Origin: Stenotrophomonas rhizophila
GTDB lineage: Bacteria; Pseudomonadota; Gammaproteobacteria; Xanthomonadales; Xanthomonadaceae
Direction: 5' to 3'
Assembly: GCF_003651185.1 (NCBI RefSeq)
Contig: NZ_RCDC01000004.1
Span: 1,164,659 to 1,228,658, forward strand
DNA length: 64,000 nt
The notes under the pieces were generated by a model, which worked only from the letters and a program-made list of their open reading frames with translations, did no database searches and was not told where the DNA came from. Below, piece by piece: positions 55,560 through 64,000 of this stretch (position 1 is its first letter; every line of letters begins with the position of its first letter). A program made the position numbers and the translations under genes.

Positions 55560-57800
55560 TCAACGCAGGTAATGCATCAGGACGCCCAGAAGGGCAATCA
55601 GGCCGATGATCATCGCGAAGGCGTAGTGATAGAGGAAACCGGATTGGGTGCGACGCAGCAGGTTGGCCGCCAGATCGATCAGGCGCGCCGAACCGTTGAC
55701 CACCACACCATCGACCACATTCGTGTCGATCGCGCGCGAAACCTTGCCGAGCTTGATACCGCCGCCGGCGAAACCGCCGATCCAGAGCTTGTCGAAGCCG
55801 TACTTGTTCTCCAGCACCGACACGATCGGCGCGAAGGTCTTGCGGGCCTTGCCGGCCAGTTCCGGCTTCCACAGGTAGAACAGCGCCGCCAGCAGGAAGC
55901 CGACCACCGTCAGGATGAAGGCCGGGGCCATCATGCCGTGGATCGCGAAGGCCACCGGGCCGTGGAACTCTTCGGCCAGCGCACCGATGGTGTTGCGCGC
56001 CGGGTCGTAGAAATCAACGATGCCGGTGAAGAACGAATGCACCTGGCCCGGGATGGCGGCGTCGGCGTGGTCGCCGGCCCAGTCGGTGCCATACAGCATC
56101 GGACCGATGCTGAAGAAACCGATGACCATCGAGGGGATCGCCAGCAGGATCAGCGGCAGCGTCACCACCCACGGGGTTTCGTGCGGCTCATGCGCGCCAT
56201 GGCCGTGGCCATGATCGTCATGATGCGCGTCGCCGTGGTGGGCGTCGGCGGCATGCGCGTCAGCGGCGTGGTGATCGTCATGGCCGTGACCGGCGTGCTT
56301 ATCGTCATGGCCGTCGCCATGGGCATCATGCGCGTCGCCATGGGCATCATGCGCGTCGCGGAAGCGCTCCTTGCCATGGAAGGTCAGGAACAGCAGGCGG
56401 AAGCTGTAGAAGCTGGTCACGACCACGCCACCCAGCACCGCCCAGTACCCGTAGGTTGCCACCCAGCTCGAGGACACATGCGCGTGGTGCTGCGCGGCCT
56501 CGATGATGGTGTCCTTGGAGTAGAAGCCGGAGAAGAACGGGGTACCGACCAGGGCCAGCGTACCGATCCACATGGTGACGAAGGTGATCGGCATGTACTT
56601 GCGCAGGCCGCCCATCTTGCGCATGTCCTGCTCGTGGTGCATGGCGATGATCACCGAGCCCGCGCCGAGGAACAGCAGCGCCTTGAAGAAGGCGTGGGTC
56701 ATCAGGTGGAACACGGCCGCCGAGTACGCCGACACACCCAGGGCGACGGTCATGTAACCCAGCTGGGACAGCGTGGAGTACGCGACGACGCGCTTGATGT
56801 CGTTCTGCACGATGCCGATCAGGCCGGTGAAGAACGCGGTGGTGGCGCCGATGAAGAGCACGAAGTTCAGCGCGGTCTGCGACAGCTCGAACAGCGGCGA
56901 CATGCGGGTGACCATGAAGATGCCCGCGGTGACCATGGTCGCGGCATGGATCAGGGCCGAGATCGGGGTCGGGCCTTCCATCGAGTCCGGCAGCCAGACG
57001 TGCAGCGGCACCTGGGCCGACTTGCCCATCGCACCGATGAACAGGCAGATGCAGATCACGGTGGCGACCGACCAGATCACCGGCTCGCTCATCACCGGGA
57101 TGGAGGTGCCGAACAGATCGATCGTGCCCGACCAGATCTGGATCAGCGCATCCGGGTGGCCCAGCACCTGGGCGTTGGCGAACACGGTGGCGTAATCCAG
57201 GGTGCCAAACACCCACAACACGCCGGCGATGCCGAGGATGAAGCCGAAGTCACCGACACGGTTGACCAGGAAGGCCTTCATGTTGGCGAAGATGGCGGTC
57301 GGGCGCTTGAACCAGAACCCGATCAGCAGGTACGACACCAGGCCCACCGCTTCCCAGCCGAAGAACAGCTGCAGGAAGTTGTTGCTCATTACCAGGGTGA
57401 GCATCGAGAAGGTGAACAGCGAGATGTAGCTGAAGAACCGCTGGTAGCCCGGGTCATCCTGCATGTAGCCGATGGTGTACACGTGCACCAGGAAGGATAC
57501 GAAGGTCACCACGACCATCATCATCGCGGTGAGCTTGTCGACCATGAAGCCGACGTGCGCCGAGTACTGGCCCACGTCGAAGAACGTATAGAGGTTCTGG
57601 TTGAACGGCTGGGCGCCGCCCCACAGCAGCATGTACAGCACGTAGCTGGACAGCACGCAGCTGACCGCCACGCCGAGGATGGTGACCGCCTGCGCGCCAG
57701 CGCGACCGACCTGACGACCGAACAGGCCGGCGATGATGCTGCCGAACAGCGGTGCGAGCACCACTGCGATCAACAGACTCTTGGAGAGAGTGATTTCCAT
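55560..57800 (-). CDS. nuoL: NADH-quinone oxidoreductase subunit L with His-rich insert
   Basis: 746 residues. Core motifs: FFGWEAVGLVSYLLIGFW, KSAQVPLHVWLPDSMEGPTP and VAYSTLSQLGYMTVALG, plus the C-terminal helix region. It is longer than the ~615 residues of E. coli NuoL partly because residues ~477-540 are a low-complexity segment made of His, Asp, Ala and Gly (about 20 His in 58 residues). The insert contains two tandem copies of a 21-base unit at 56319-56360. It lies in the region between late antiporter helices. Otherwise a normal proton-pumping subunit. Confidence 0.96.
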   Translation of the reverse strand: MEITLSKSLLIAVVLAPLFGSIIAGLFGRQVGRAGAQAVTILGVAVSCVLSSYVLYMLLWGGAQPFNQNLYTFFDVGQYSAHVGFMVDKLTAMMMVVVTFVSFLVHVYTIGYMQDDPGYQRFFSYISLFTFSMLTLVMSNNFLQLFFGWEAVGLVSYLLIGFWFKRPTAIFANMKAFLVNRVGDFGFILGIAGVLWVFGTLDYATVFANAQVLGHPDALIQIWSGTIDLFGTSIPVMSEPVIWSVATVICICLFIGAMGKSAQVPLHVWLPDSMEGPTPISALIHAATMVTAGIFMVTRMSPLFELSQTALNFVLFIGATTAFFTGLIGIVQNDIKRVVAYSTLSQLGYMTVALGVSAYSAAVFHLMTHAFFKALLFLGAGSVIIAMHHEQDMRKMGGLRKYMPITFVTMWIGTLALVGTPFFSGFYSKDTIIEAAQHHAHVSSSWVATYGYWAVLGGVVVTSFYSFRLLFLTFHGKERFRDAHDAHGDAHDAHGDGHDDKHAGHGHDDHHAADAHAADAHHGDAHHDDHGHGHGAHEPHETPWVVTLPLILLAIPSMVIGFFSIGPMLYGTDWAGDHADAAIPGQVHSFFTGIVDFYDPARNTIGALAEEFHGPVAFAIHGMMAPAFILTVVGFLLAALFYLWKPELAGKARKTFAPIVSVLENKYGFDKLWIGGFAGGGIKLGKVSRAIDTNVVDGVVVNGSARLIDLAANLLRRTQSGFLYHYAFAMIIGLIALLGVLMHYLR

Positions 57801-57807
57801 CTACGGA

Positions 57808-58113
57808 TCAGCCCTTCAGCGAATCGACTTCGCCGACATTGATGGTGCGGCGAGTACGGAACAGGGTTACCAGGATCGCGAGGCCGATGGCGGCCTCGGC
57901 CGCGGCCACGGTCAGGATGAAGAAGACGAACAGCTGTCCGGCCGTATCACCCATCTCACGCGAGAACCCGACGAAATTGATGTTGACCGACAGCAGCATC
58001 AACTCGATGGACATCAACAGCACGATGATGTTCTTGCGGTTGAGGAAAATGCCGGCAAGGCTGATGCAGAACAGCACCGCACCCAGCGCCAGAATGTGGC
58101 CAAGCGTGATCAT
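57808..58113 (-). CDS. nuoK: NADH-quinone oxidoreductase subunit K
   Basis: 101 residues, three helices, with the conserved glutamates in [20 protein letters not shown] and [20 protein letters not shown]. Part of the proton-conducting E-channel. Its start overlaps the nuoJ stop by four bases. Confidence 0.97.
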   Translation of the reverse strand: MITLGHILALGAVLFCISLAGIFLNRKNIIVLLMSIELMLLSVNINFVGFSREMGDTAGQLFVFFILTVAAAEAAIGLAILVTLFRTRRTINVGEVDSLKG

Positions 58114-58769
58114 GGCTGCGCCTCCTCGTTGCTGGACGGCTTGATATTGGTGTGCACGACCGGCTTCTCCACATCCATCTTGACGATGCGCAGGCGATCG
58201 CTGCCCTTGACCATGGTCTGCTCGGACGGGTTCTGGGTCTTCAGGCCGGTGCGGCGACGCAGGGTCAGCATGACGGCGGCAACCACGGCCACGGTCAGGA
58301 TGACGGCAGCGAACTCGAACGGCAGCAGGTACTCGGTGAACAGGCTGCGGGCCAGCCAGGTGATGTTGGAGGTGTCAGCCGCCAGCGCGGCAGCGTTGTC
58401 GGCCGGGAACGGATTGACCGCCCTGCCCTTCACGCCGATCAGCACCAGCATCTGCACGAGCATCGTCACCGCCACCACCAGGCCGAGCGGCAGGTAACGT
58501 ACCCAGCCCTCACGCAGGTTGGAGGGATCGATGTCCAGCATCATCACCACGAACAGGAACAGCACCATGACCGCGCCGACGTAGACCAGCACCAGCGCGA
58601 CACCGAGGAACTCGGCCCCGACCAGGATCCAGATGCAGGCCACGGAGAAGAAGGTCAGGATCAGGCACAACACGGCGTAGACCGGATTGCGCACGCTGAT
58701 CACCGCCGCAGCGGAAATGCCCGCCACGATGGAGAAGACCCAGAAACTGATATTTACCCAATCCATCAT
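58110..58769 (-). CDS. nuoJ: NADH-quinone oxidoreductase subunit J
   Basis: 219 residues, five helices. Core: [20 protein letters not shown] and [20 protein letters not shown] with conserved glycine and tyrosine at the pi-bulge region. The polar C-terminal tail is longer than in E. coli. An ATG at 58766 is an alternative start. Confidence 0.95.
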   Translation of the reverse strand: MMDWVNISFWVFSIVAGISAAAVISVRNPVYAVLCLILTFFSVACIWILVGAEFLGVALVLVYVGAVMVLFLFVVMMLDIDPSNLREGWVRYLPLGLVVAVTMLVQMLVLIGVKGRAVNPFPADNAAALAADTSNITWLARSLFTEYLLPFEFAAVILTVAVVAAVMLTLRRRTGLKTQNPSEQTMVKGSDRLRIVKMDVEKPVVHTNIKPSSNEEAQP

Positions 58770-58775
58770 TCGACC

Positions 58776-59264
58776 TCAGCGGAAAGCGGCATCGGCGGCG
58801 CGACGCTCGGCGATCTCGGCTTCAAGCCGATCACCGATGGCCAGCAGCTGCGGCTTGGTAACGATGTTCTCGCCACGGTTCTCGAAGTGGTACTCGAGAA
58901 TGTGGGTCTCGACGATCGAGTCCACCGGGCAGCTTTCTTCACAGAAGCCGCAGAAGATGCACTTGAACAGATCGATGTCGTAACGGGTGGTACGGCGGGT
59001 GCCGTCCTCGCGCTTGGCCGAATCGATGGTGATCGCCAGCGCCGGGCACACCGCTTCGCACAGTTTGCATGCGATGCAGCGTTCCTCACCGTTGGGATAG
59101 CGGCGAAGTGCATGCAGACCGCGGAAACGCGGCGACTGCGGGAACTTCTCCATCGGGTACATCATCGTGTACTTCGGCTTGAAGGCGTACTTCAGGGTCA
59201 GCCACAGACCACCGAGCAGCTCAAGGAGCAGCAGGCTTTTGAAGTAATGGGTAATTCGGTTCAT
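58776..59264 (-). CDS. nuoI: NADH-quinone oxidoreductase subunit I
   Basis: 162 residues. Two 4Fe-4S ferredoxin motifs: [16 protein letters not shown] and [20 protein letters not shown], carrying clusters N6a and N6b. The N-terminal amphipathic helix ([20 protein letters not shown]) docks to the membrane arm. Three bases separate it from nuoH. Confidence 0.97.
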   Translation of the reverse strand: MNRITHYFKSLLLLELLGGLWLTLKYAFKPKYTMMYPMEKFPQSPRFRGLHALRRYPNGEERCIACKLCEAVCPALAITIDSAKREDGTRRTTRYDIDLFKCIFCGFCEESCPVDSIVETHILEYHFENRGENIVTKPQLLAIGDRLEAEIAERRAADAAFR

Positions 59265-59267
59265 CGC

Positions 59268-60359
59268 TTAGACGCCCTTCTGGATCACGCCGTAAAACAC
59301 CATCAACGCCGTCACTGCAATCCAGAAGATGGTGAGCGGGATGAAGACCTTCCAGCCCAGACGCATGATCTGGTCGTAACGGAAGCGCGGGAAGCTGGCA
59401 CGGAACCAGATGTAGGAGCTGGCGAAGAAGAAGACCTTCAGCAGCAGCCACGGCCAGCCGCCCTTCCAGATCCAGTCGATCCACGGCGAGATGTCTGCCG
59501 TGATCCAGCCCTGGAGCGGGCTCAGCCAACCACCGAGGAAGAAGATCGAGATCAGGAAGCTGATCAGGATCATGTTGGCGTATTCGGCCAGGAAGAACAG
59601 CGCGAATGCACCACCGGAGTATTCGACCATGTGGCCGGCCACGATTTCCGATTCACCTTCCACGACGTCGAACGGCGCGCGGTTGGTTTCGGCGACGCCG
59701 GACACCCAGTACACGATGAACAACGGGAACAGCGGCAGCAGGAACCAGTCGAACAGACCGGAGTTGCCCGCCTGCGCCATCACGATGCTGCTCAGGTTGA
59801 GGCTGCCCGAGGCGATCATCACGCCGACCAGGGCAAAGCCCATCGCGATTTCGTAGCTGATCATCTGCGCCGAGGCGCGCATGGCACCCAGGAACGCGTA
59901 CTTCGAGTTGGAGGCCCAACCGGCCAGGATGATGCCGTACACGCCCAGCGAGGTCATTGCCAACAGGTACAGCAGACCGGCGTTGGCGTTGGACAGCACG
60001 ATCTGTGCGTCGAAGGGAATCACCGACCAGGCCGCGAAGGCCGGGCCCAGCGTGATCAGCGGCGCAAGGATGAACATCGCCTTGTGCGAGCTGCTCGGCT
60101 GGATGATCTCCTTGAACAGCAGTTTGAAGACGTCGGCGAAGGCCTGGAAGATGCCCATGCCGACATACATCGGGCCATGACGCACGTGCATCCAGCCGAT
60201 CAGCTTGCGCTCCCAGACCACGTAGAAGGCCACCGAGATGATCACCGGCATGGCGATCACCAGGATCTTCAGGATGATCCAGAGCAGCGCGCCGATGTCG
60301 CCCAGTGACAGCAGCCACTGGTGCAGCGGGTCAACTGCGTTCAACAGCAATTCGTTCAT
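59268..60359 (-). CDS. nuoH: NADH-quinone oxidoreductase subunit H
   Basis: 363 residues, eight helices. Signature: [20 protein letters not shown] and [20 protein letters not shown], the quinone-pocket loop. Its start overlaps the nuoG stop by four bases. Confidence 0.97.
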   Translation of the reverse strand: MNELLLNAVDPLHQWLLSLGDIGALLWIILKILVIAMPVIISVAFYVVWERKLIGWMHVRHGPMYVGMGIFQAFADVFKLLFKEIIQPSSSHKAMFILAPLITLGPAFAAWSVIPFDAQIVLSNANAGLLYLLAMTSLGVYGIILAGWASNSKYAFLGAMRASAQMISYEIAMGFALVGVMIASGSLNLSSIVMAQAGNSGLFDWFLLPLFPLFIVYWVSGVAETNRAPFDVVEGESEIVAGHMVEYSGGAFALFFLAEYANMILISFLISIFFLGGWLSPLQGWITADISPWIDWIWKGGWPWLLLKVFFFASSYIWFRASFPRFRYDQIMRLGWKVFIPLTIFWIAVTALMVFYGVIQKGV

Positions 60360-62590
60360 GCAGCCACCACCGTTACGCGTGCGGCACCCAGCGGTGCGGT
60401 TGCACCGTGGCCCGATTCAATCCAGACCGACCCGGCCGCAACGCGGGCGTCGACCACCACCGGCAGGGTGGCGCGGCCGGCATCGGTGCCGACCTTGGCC
60501 ATCTGGCCTTCCACCAACTGCAGGCGGGCAGCGTCGTCGGCGTTGAGCACGATGCGCGGGGCGGTGTTGAGCGGATGCGACTGCAGTGCCTGGGCGCGAC
60601 GGACCACCGCATCGGTGCGGTAGATCGCGGCGGTCGAGGTCACTTCCAGGCCCTCGCCTGCCACCGGCATTGCCGCCGAGGACGAGACGGTGACGCTGAC
60701 CGGCGCCAGGCTGGCGCGCAGGCCGGCCAGATCGGTGAACTCGAAACCGGCCAGCGACATCTCGCCGCCCAGTGCACGCAGCACACGCCAGCCTTCACGC
60801 GCCTCGCCCGGCAGCTTGCCGCCGGCACGGGCCGACTGCTCGCGACCATCGAGGTTGGTCAGGGTGGCATCCACTTCCGGCAGCGCGCCGATCGGCAGGA
60901 TCACGTCGGCGATGTCGCGGGTCGAGGCACAGGCGAACTGGCTGAAGGCCACCACCTGGGCACCGGCCAGTGCCTTGCGGGCAGCGGCGGCGTCAGCGAA
61001 GTCCAGGCCCGGCTCGATGCCGTAGATCGCATAGGCCTTGCGCGGCTGGGCCAGCATGGCGTTGACGTCCTTGCCGGCCGGCAGCACGCCGGCGCGGGTC
61101 AGACCCACGGCATTGGCGCCCTGCGGGATGCGGCACAGCTTGGCACCGGTCGCGGCGGCGAAATCACGCGCAGCGGCGCGGATCGCGGCGGCCTGCGGGT
61201 GGTTTTCGGCGATGCCACCGACGATCAGCACGGCGTTGCTCGCGCCCTTCACGGCATCGCGCAGCGCGGCGTTGCCCAGTGCGTCGATGAAGGCCGACGG
61301 GGCGACGATCTGCTTGCTGGCCAGCTTGAAGGCGAAATCGAAGTCCACCGGGTTGACGGCGTGGATCTTCGCGTTGCGCGTGGTCTGCGCCTTGCGCAGG
61401 CGGGCATGCAGCAGCGGCAGCTCGTGGCGGATGTTGCTGCCGAGCACGACGATGCTGTCCGCGCCTTCGATCTCGGCCAGCGGCAGGCCGAAGACTTCGG
61501 CGGTGGCGGCGTCGGAGAAATCGCGGTTGTTGATGCGGTGATCGATGTTCGTGGTGCCCAGGCCGGCGGCGAGACGGGCCAGCAGTGCACCCTCCTCGTT
61601 CGAGGCCGACGGGTGCACCAGCACGCCGAGGTCGTCACCCTGGTGGGCGGCGAAGATCTCCTTGGCCGCGGCCAGGCCTTCGGCCCAGCTCACTTCCTTC
61701 CACTCGCCATTGACCTTGCGCAGCGGCTTGACCGCACGGTCTTCGCTGTACAGGCCCTGGTGCGAATAGCGGTCCCGATCGGACAGCCAGCATTCGTTGA
61801 CCGACTCGTTGTCGCGCGGCACCACGCGCAGTACTTCGCCGCGGCGCACGTGCAGGAACAGGTTCGAGCCCATCGCGTCGTGGTAGCCCAGCGATTCGCG
61901 CGCGGTCAGTTCCCACGGCCGGGCGCGGAACTGGAACACCTTGTTGGTCAGCGCACCGACCGGGCAGACGTCGACCACGTTGCCGGACAGCTCGGTGGTC
62001 AGCGGCTTGCCGTCGTAGGTGCCGATCTGCAGGTTCTCACCGCGGTACATGCCACCCAGCTCGTAAGTACCGGCAACGTCGGCCGTGAAGCGGACGCAGC
62101 GGGTGCACTGGATGCAGCGGGTCATTTCGGTGGCGACCAGCGGACCGATGTCCTCGTCGGGCACCACGCGCTTGCGCTCGTTGAAGCGGCTGACCGAACG
62201 GCCATAGCCCAGCGAAACGTCCTGCAGCTCGCACTCGCCGCCCTGATCGCAGATCGGGCAGTCCAGCGGATGGTTGATCAGCAGGAATTCCATCACCGAG
62301 CGCTGGAACTTCAGCGCCTTTTCACTGCGGGTGGCGACCTTCATGCCATCCATGACGGGCGTGGCGCAGGCCGGCGCCGGCTTGGGCGACTTTTCCACGT
62401 CGACCAGGCACATGCGGCAGTTGGCGGCGATCGGCAGCTTCTCGTGGTAGCAGAAGCGCGGGATCGGAATACCCGCCTTGTCGGCGGCCTGGATGATCAT
62501 CGAGCCCTTGGGCACGACCAGGGACTGGCCGTCGATTTCGACGGTCACATGATCCGGTGGCACGCTCGGGTTTACGGGTTGCGCGCTCAT
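60356..62590 (-). CDS. nuoG: NADH-quinone oxidoreductase subunit G
   Basis: 744 residues. N-terminal 2Fe-2S ligands are in [20 protein letters not shown]; then [18 protein letters not shown] (N5/N4 region) and [11 protein letters not shown]; the rest is a molybdopterin-oxidoreductase-like domain (ending VTVVAA). Peripheral-arm electron carrier. Overlaps the nuoF stop by four bases. Confidence 0.96.
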   Translation of the reverse strand: MSAQPVNPSVPPDHVTVEIDGQSLVVPKGSMIIQAADKAGIPIPRFCYHEKLPIAANCRMCLVDVEKSPKPAPACATPVMDGMKVATRSEKALKFQRSVMEFLLINHPLDCPICDQGGECELQDVSLGYGRSVSRFNERKRVVPDEDIGPLVATEMTRCIQCTRCVRFTADVAGTYELGGMYRGENLQIGTYDGKPLTTELSGNVVDVCPVGALTNKVFQFRARPWELTARESLGYHDAMGSNLFLHVRRGEVLRVVPRDNESVNECWLSDRDRYSHQGLYSEDRAVKPLRKVNGEWKEVSWAEGLAAAKEIFAAHQGDDLGVLVHPSASNEEGALLARLAAGLGTTNIDHRINNRDFSDAATAEVFGLPLAEIEGADSIVVLGSNIRHELPLLHARLRKAQTTRNAKIHAVNPVDFDFAFKLASKQIVAPSAFIDALGNAALRDAVKGASNAVLIVGGIAENHPQAAAIRAAARDFAAATGAKLCRIPQGANAVGLTRAGVLPAGKDVNAMLAQPRKAYAIYGIEPGLDFADAAAARKALAGAQVVAFSQFACASTRDIADVILPIGALPEVDATLTNLDGREQSARAGGKLPGEAREGWRVLRALGGEMSLAGFEFTDLAGLRASLAPVSVTVSSSAAMPVAGEGLEVTSTAAIYRTDAVVRRAQALQSHPLNTAPRIVLNADDAARLQLVEGQMAKVGTDAGRATLPVVVDARVAAGSVWIESGHGATAPLGAARVTVVAA

Positions 62591-63927
62591 GCGGCGGCTG
62601 CCTCCACCTTCTTGCCGTCAACCATCGAATGACCGTTGACGATGTAGTACTCGAATTCGTCCCAGAACTGGCGCAGGAAGCCCTGGATGGGCCATGCCGC
62701 CGCTTCACCGAACGCGCAGATGGTATGACCTTCAATCTGGCCGGCCACCGTCTTCAACTGATGCAGGTCTTCCATCGTGGCCTTGCCGGCAACGATGCGC
62801 TCCAGCACGCGGTGCATCCAGCCGGTGCCTTCACGGCACGGGGTGCACTGCCCGCAGGATTCCTTGTGGAAGAACTGCGAGATGCGGCAGGCGAACTTGA
62901 CGCAGCAGACGCTGTCATCCAGCACCACGATGGCGCCCGACCCCAGACCGGTGCCCAGGGCACGCAGGGTGTCGTAGTCCATCTGCAGGCCCTTGAGCTC
63001 TTCGGCCTTCAGCACCGGCATCGAAACGCCGCCCGGGACCGCACCCTTGAGCGTGCGGCCCGGCTTCAGACCACCGGCCATTTCCAGCAGGTCGTCGAAG
63101 GTGGTGCCCAGCGGCACTTCGAAGTTGCCACCCTTCTGCACGCAACCGGAGACCGAGAAGATCTTCGGACCGCCGTTCTTGGTCAGGCTCAGGCCTGCGA
63201 ACCATTCCGGGCCGTTGCGGATGATCGCCGGCACCGAGGCATAGGTCTCGGTGTTGTTGATCGTCGACGGCTTGCCGTACAGGCCGAAGTTGGCCGGGAA
63301 CGGCGGCTTGTAACGCGGCTGGCCCTTCTTGCCTTCCAGCGATTCCATCAGCGCGGTTTCTTCGCCGCAGATGTAGGCGCCGGCACCCAGCGCACCGTAG
63401 ATGTCGATGTCCACGCCGCTGCCGAGGATGTCCTTGCCCAGCCAGCCGTTCGCGTATGCGTCGGCCAGGGCCTGCTCGAAGTTCTCGAACGGCTCGTGGT
63501 GGAACTCACCACGCAGGTAGTTGTAGCCCACGGTCGAGCCGGTGGCGTAGCAGGCGATCGCCATGCCTTCCACGACCGAATGCGGGTTGTAACGCAGGAT
63601 GTCGCGGTCCTTGCAGGTCCCCGGCTCGGATTCATCCGAGTTGCACAGGATGTACTTCTGCATGGTGCCCTTGGGCATGAAGGACCACTTCAGGCCGGTC
63701 GGGAAGCCCGCGCCGCCACGGCCGCGCAGGTTGGACTGCTTGACCATCTCGATGACCTGCTCCGGCGAGATCTTCTCTTCGAGGATCTTGCGCAGGGCAG
63801 CGTAGCCGCCGGTCTTGAGGTAGCTTTCATACGACCACGGAGTGTCGTAATGCAGGGTGGTGTAGACCACCTGGTGCGGCAACGGTTTGGGACCGACCGG
63901 ACCACTGGGTGCGTGATGATGTGCCAT
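62587..63927 (-). CDS. nuoF: NADH-quinone oxidoreductase subunit F
   Basis: 446 residues. NADH/FMN site: [20 protein letters not shown] and [18 protein letters not shown], with the [20 protein letters not shown] segment; the 4Fe-4S N3 ligands are in [19 protein letters not shown] plus [12 protein letters not shown]. It accepts hydride from NADH. Follows nuoE by three bases. Confidence 0.97.
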   Translation of the reverse strand: MAHHHAPSGPVGPKPLPHQVVYTTLHYDTPWSYESYLKTGGYAALRKILEEKISPEQVIEMVKQSNLRGRGGAGFPTGLKWSFMPKGTMQKYILCNSDESEPGTCKDRDILRYNPHSVVEGMAIACYATGSTVGYNYLRGEFHHEPFENFEQALADAYANGWLGKDILGSGVDIDIYGALGAGAYICGEETALMESLEGKKGQPRYKPPFPANFGLYGKPSTINNTETYASVPAIIRNGPEWFAGLSLTKNGGPKIFSVSGCVQKGGNFEVPLGTTFDDLLEMAGGLKPGRTLKGAVPGGVSMPVLKAEELKGLQMDYDTLRALGTGLGSGAIVVLDDSVCCVKFACRISQFFHKESCGQCTPCREGTGWMHRVLERIVAGKATMEDLHQLKTVAGQIEGHTICAFGEAAAWPIQGFLRQFWDEFEYYIVNGHSMVDGKKVEAAAA

Positions 63928-63930
63928 GTC

Positions 63931-64000
63931 TTACTCCAACCCGTCCAGCAGCTCGTCGACTTTCTCGACGGTCAGGCGCTCGTGGTAATGGCCATTGATG
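63931..64000 (-). CDS. nuoE: NADH-quinone oxidoreductase subunit E, C-terminal end only
   Basis: The last 22 codons before the stop at 63931, encoding INGHYHERLTVEKVDELLDG and LE, the typical C-terminus of NuoE (NxxYYxxLTxEKxDxLL). The rest of the gene lies beyond the window edge. Confidence 0.85.
   Translation of the reverse strand, partial: INGHYHERLTVEKVDELLDGLE

Overview
The window is a G+C-rich chromosomal segment from a gammaproteobacterium of the family Xanthomonadaceae, most likely Stenotrophomonas or a close relative. The evidence is the gene content and order (thrS-infC-rpmI-rplT-pheST-ihfA-merR-tRNA-Pro; tRNA-fMet-rimP-nusA-infB-rbfA-truB-rpsO-pnp; nuoE-N), the many TonB-receptor and lipocalin/OmpV-type envelope genes, and short palindromes flanked by GTAG that resemble the REP elements of Stenotrophomonas. 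Taxonomy is inferred from recall of gene order and motifs, not from a database search. No prophage, transposase, CRISPR array or rRNA was seen.

Layout. 1-5.8 kb: the start of an NADP-dependent oxidoreductase, a divergent AraC regulator/MFS exporter pair, tRNA-Phe, and small envelope proteins (two unrecognised membrane proteins, a Blc-type lipocalin, a LEA-like lipoprotein). 5.9-10.7 kb: an acyl-CoA dehydrogenase of the long, DmdC-like type, a repeat-rich gap, an HNH nuclease and dxs. 10.7-18.8 kb: DUF3011 protein, a periplasmic Ntn-hydrolase, a two-component system (minus strand) divergent from mipA/ompV, a small MbcA/ParS-like protein with an unknown partner, an outer-membrane transporter-like protein, DUF1328 and GNAT proteins. 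18.8-25.1 kb: a cell-surface-signalling locus on the minus strand (ECF sigma, FecR anti-sigma, FecA-type TonB receptor, secreted PHP-domain metallohydrolase). 25.2-27.3 kb: panB and a divergent lysE-type exporter/Lrp regulator pair.

27.5-35.7 kb: the translation cluster read on the minus strand (thrS, infC, rpmI, rplT, pheS, pheT, ihfA, merR, tRNA-Pro). infC appears to start at ATC. thrS is preceded by a promoter, a nine-codon frame encoding MSTTTAHR and an intrinsic terminator: the layout of a threonine-dependent transcription attenuator. 35.9-42 kb: a DUF3325-DUF3649-PepSY membrane trio of the siderophore-reduction type, a beta-lactamase-fold serine hydrolase, a membrane-anchored winged-helix/TPR regulator and a family-18 chitinase. 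42.3-52.4 kb: the metY-rimP-nusA-infB-rbfA-truB-rpsO-pnp cluster, with two tandem initiator tRNA genes. 52.5-64 kb: the NADH:quinone oxidoreductase operon, nuoE (partial) through nuoN, with a histidine-rich insert in NuoL.

Most of the window is core housekeeping. The parts worth a second look are the thrS leader, the sigma/anti-sigma/receptor/PHP-hydrolase locus, the palindrome cluster upstream of rimP, the NuoL histidine insert, and the actinobacterial-looking PanB.
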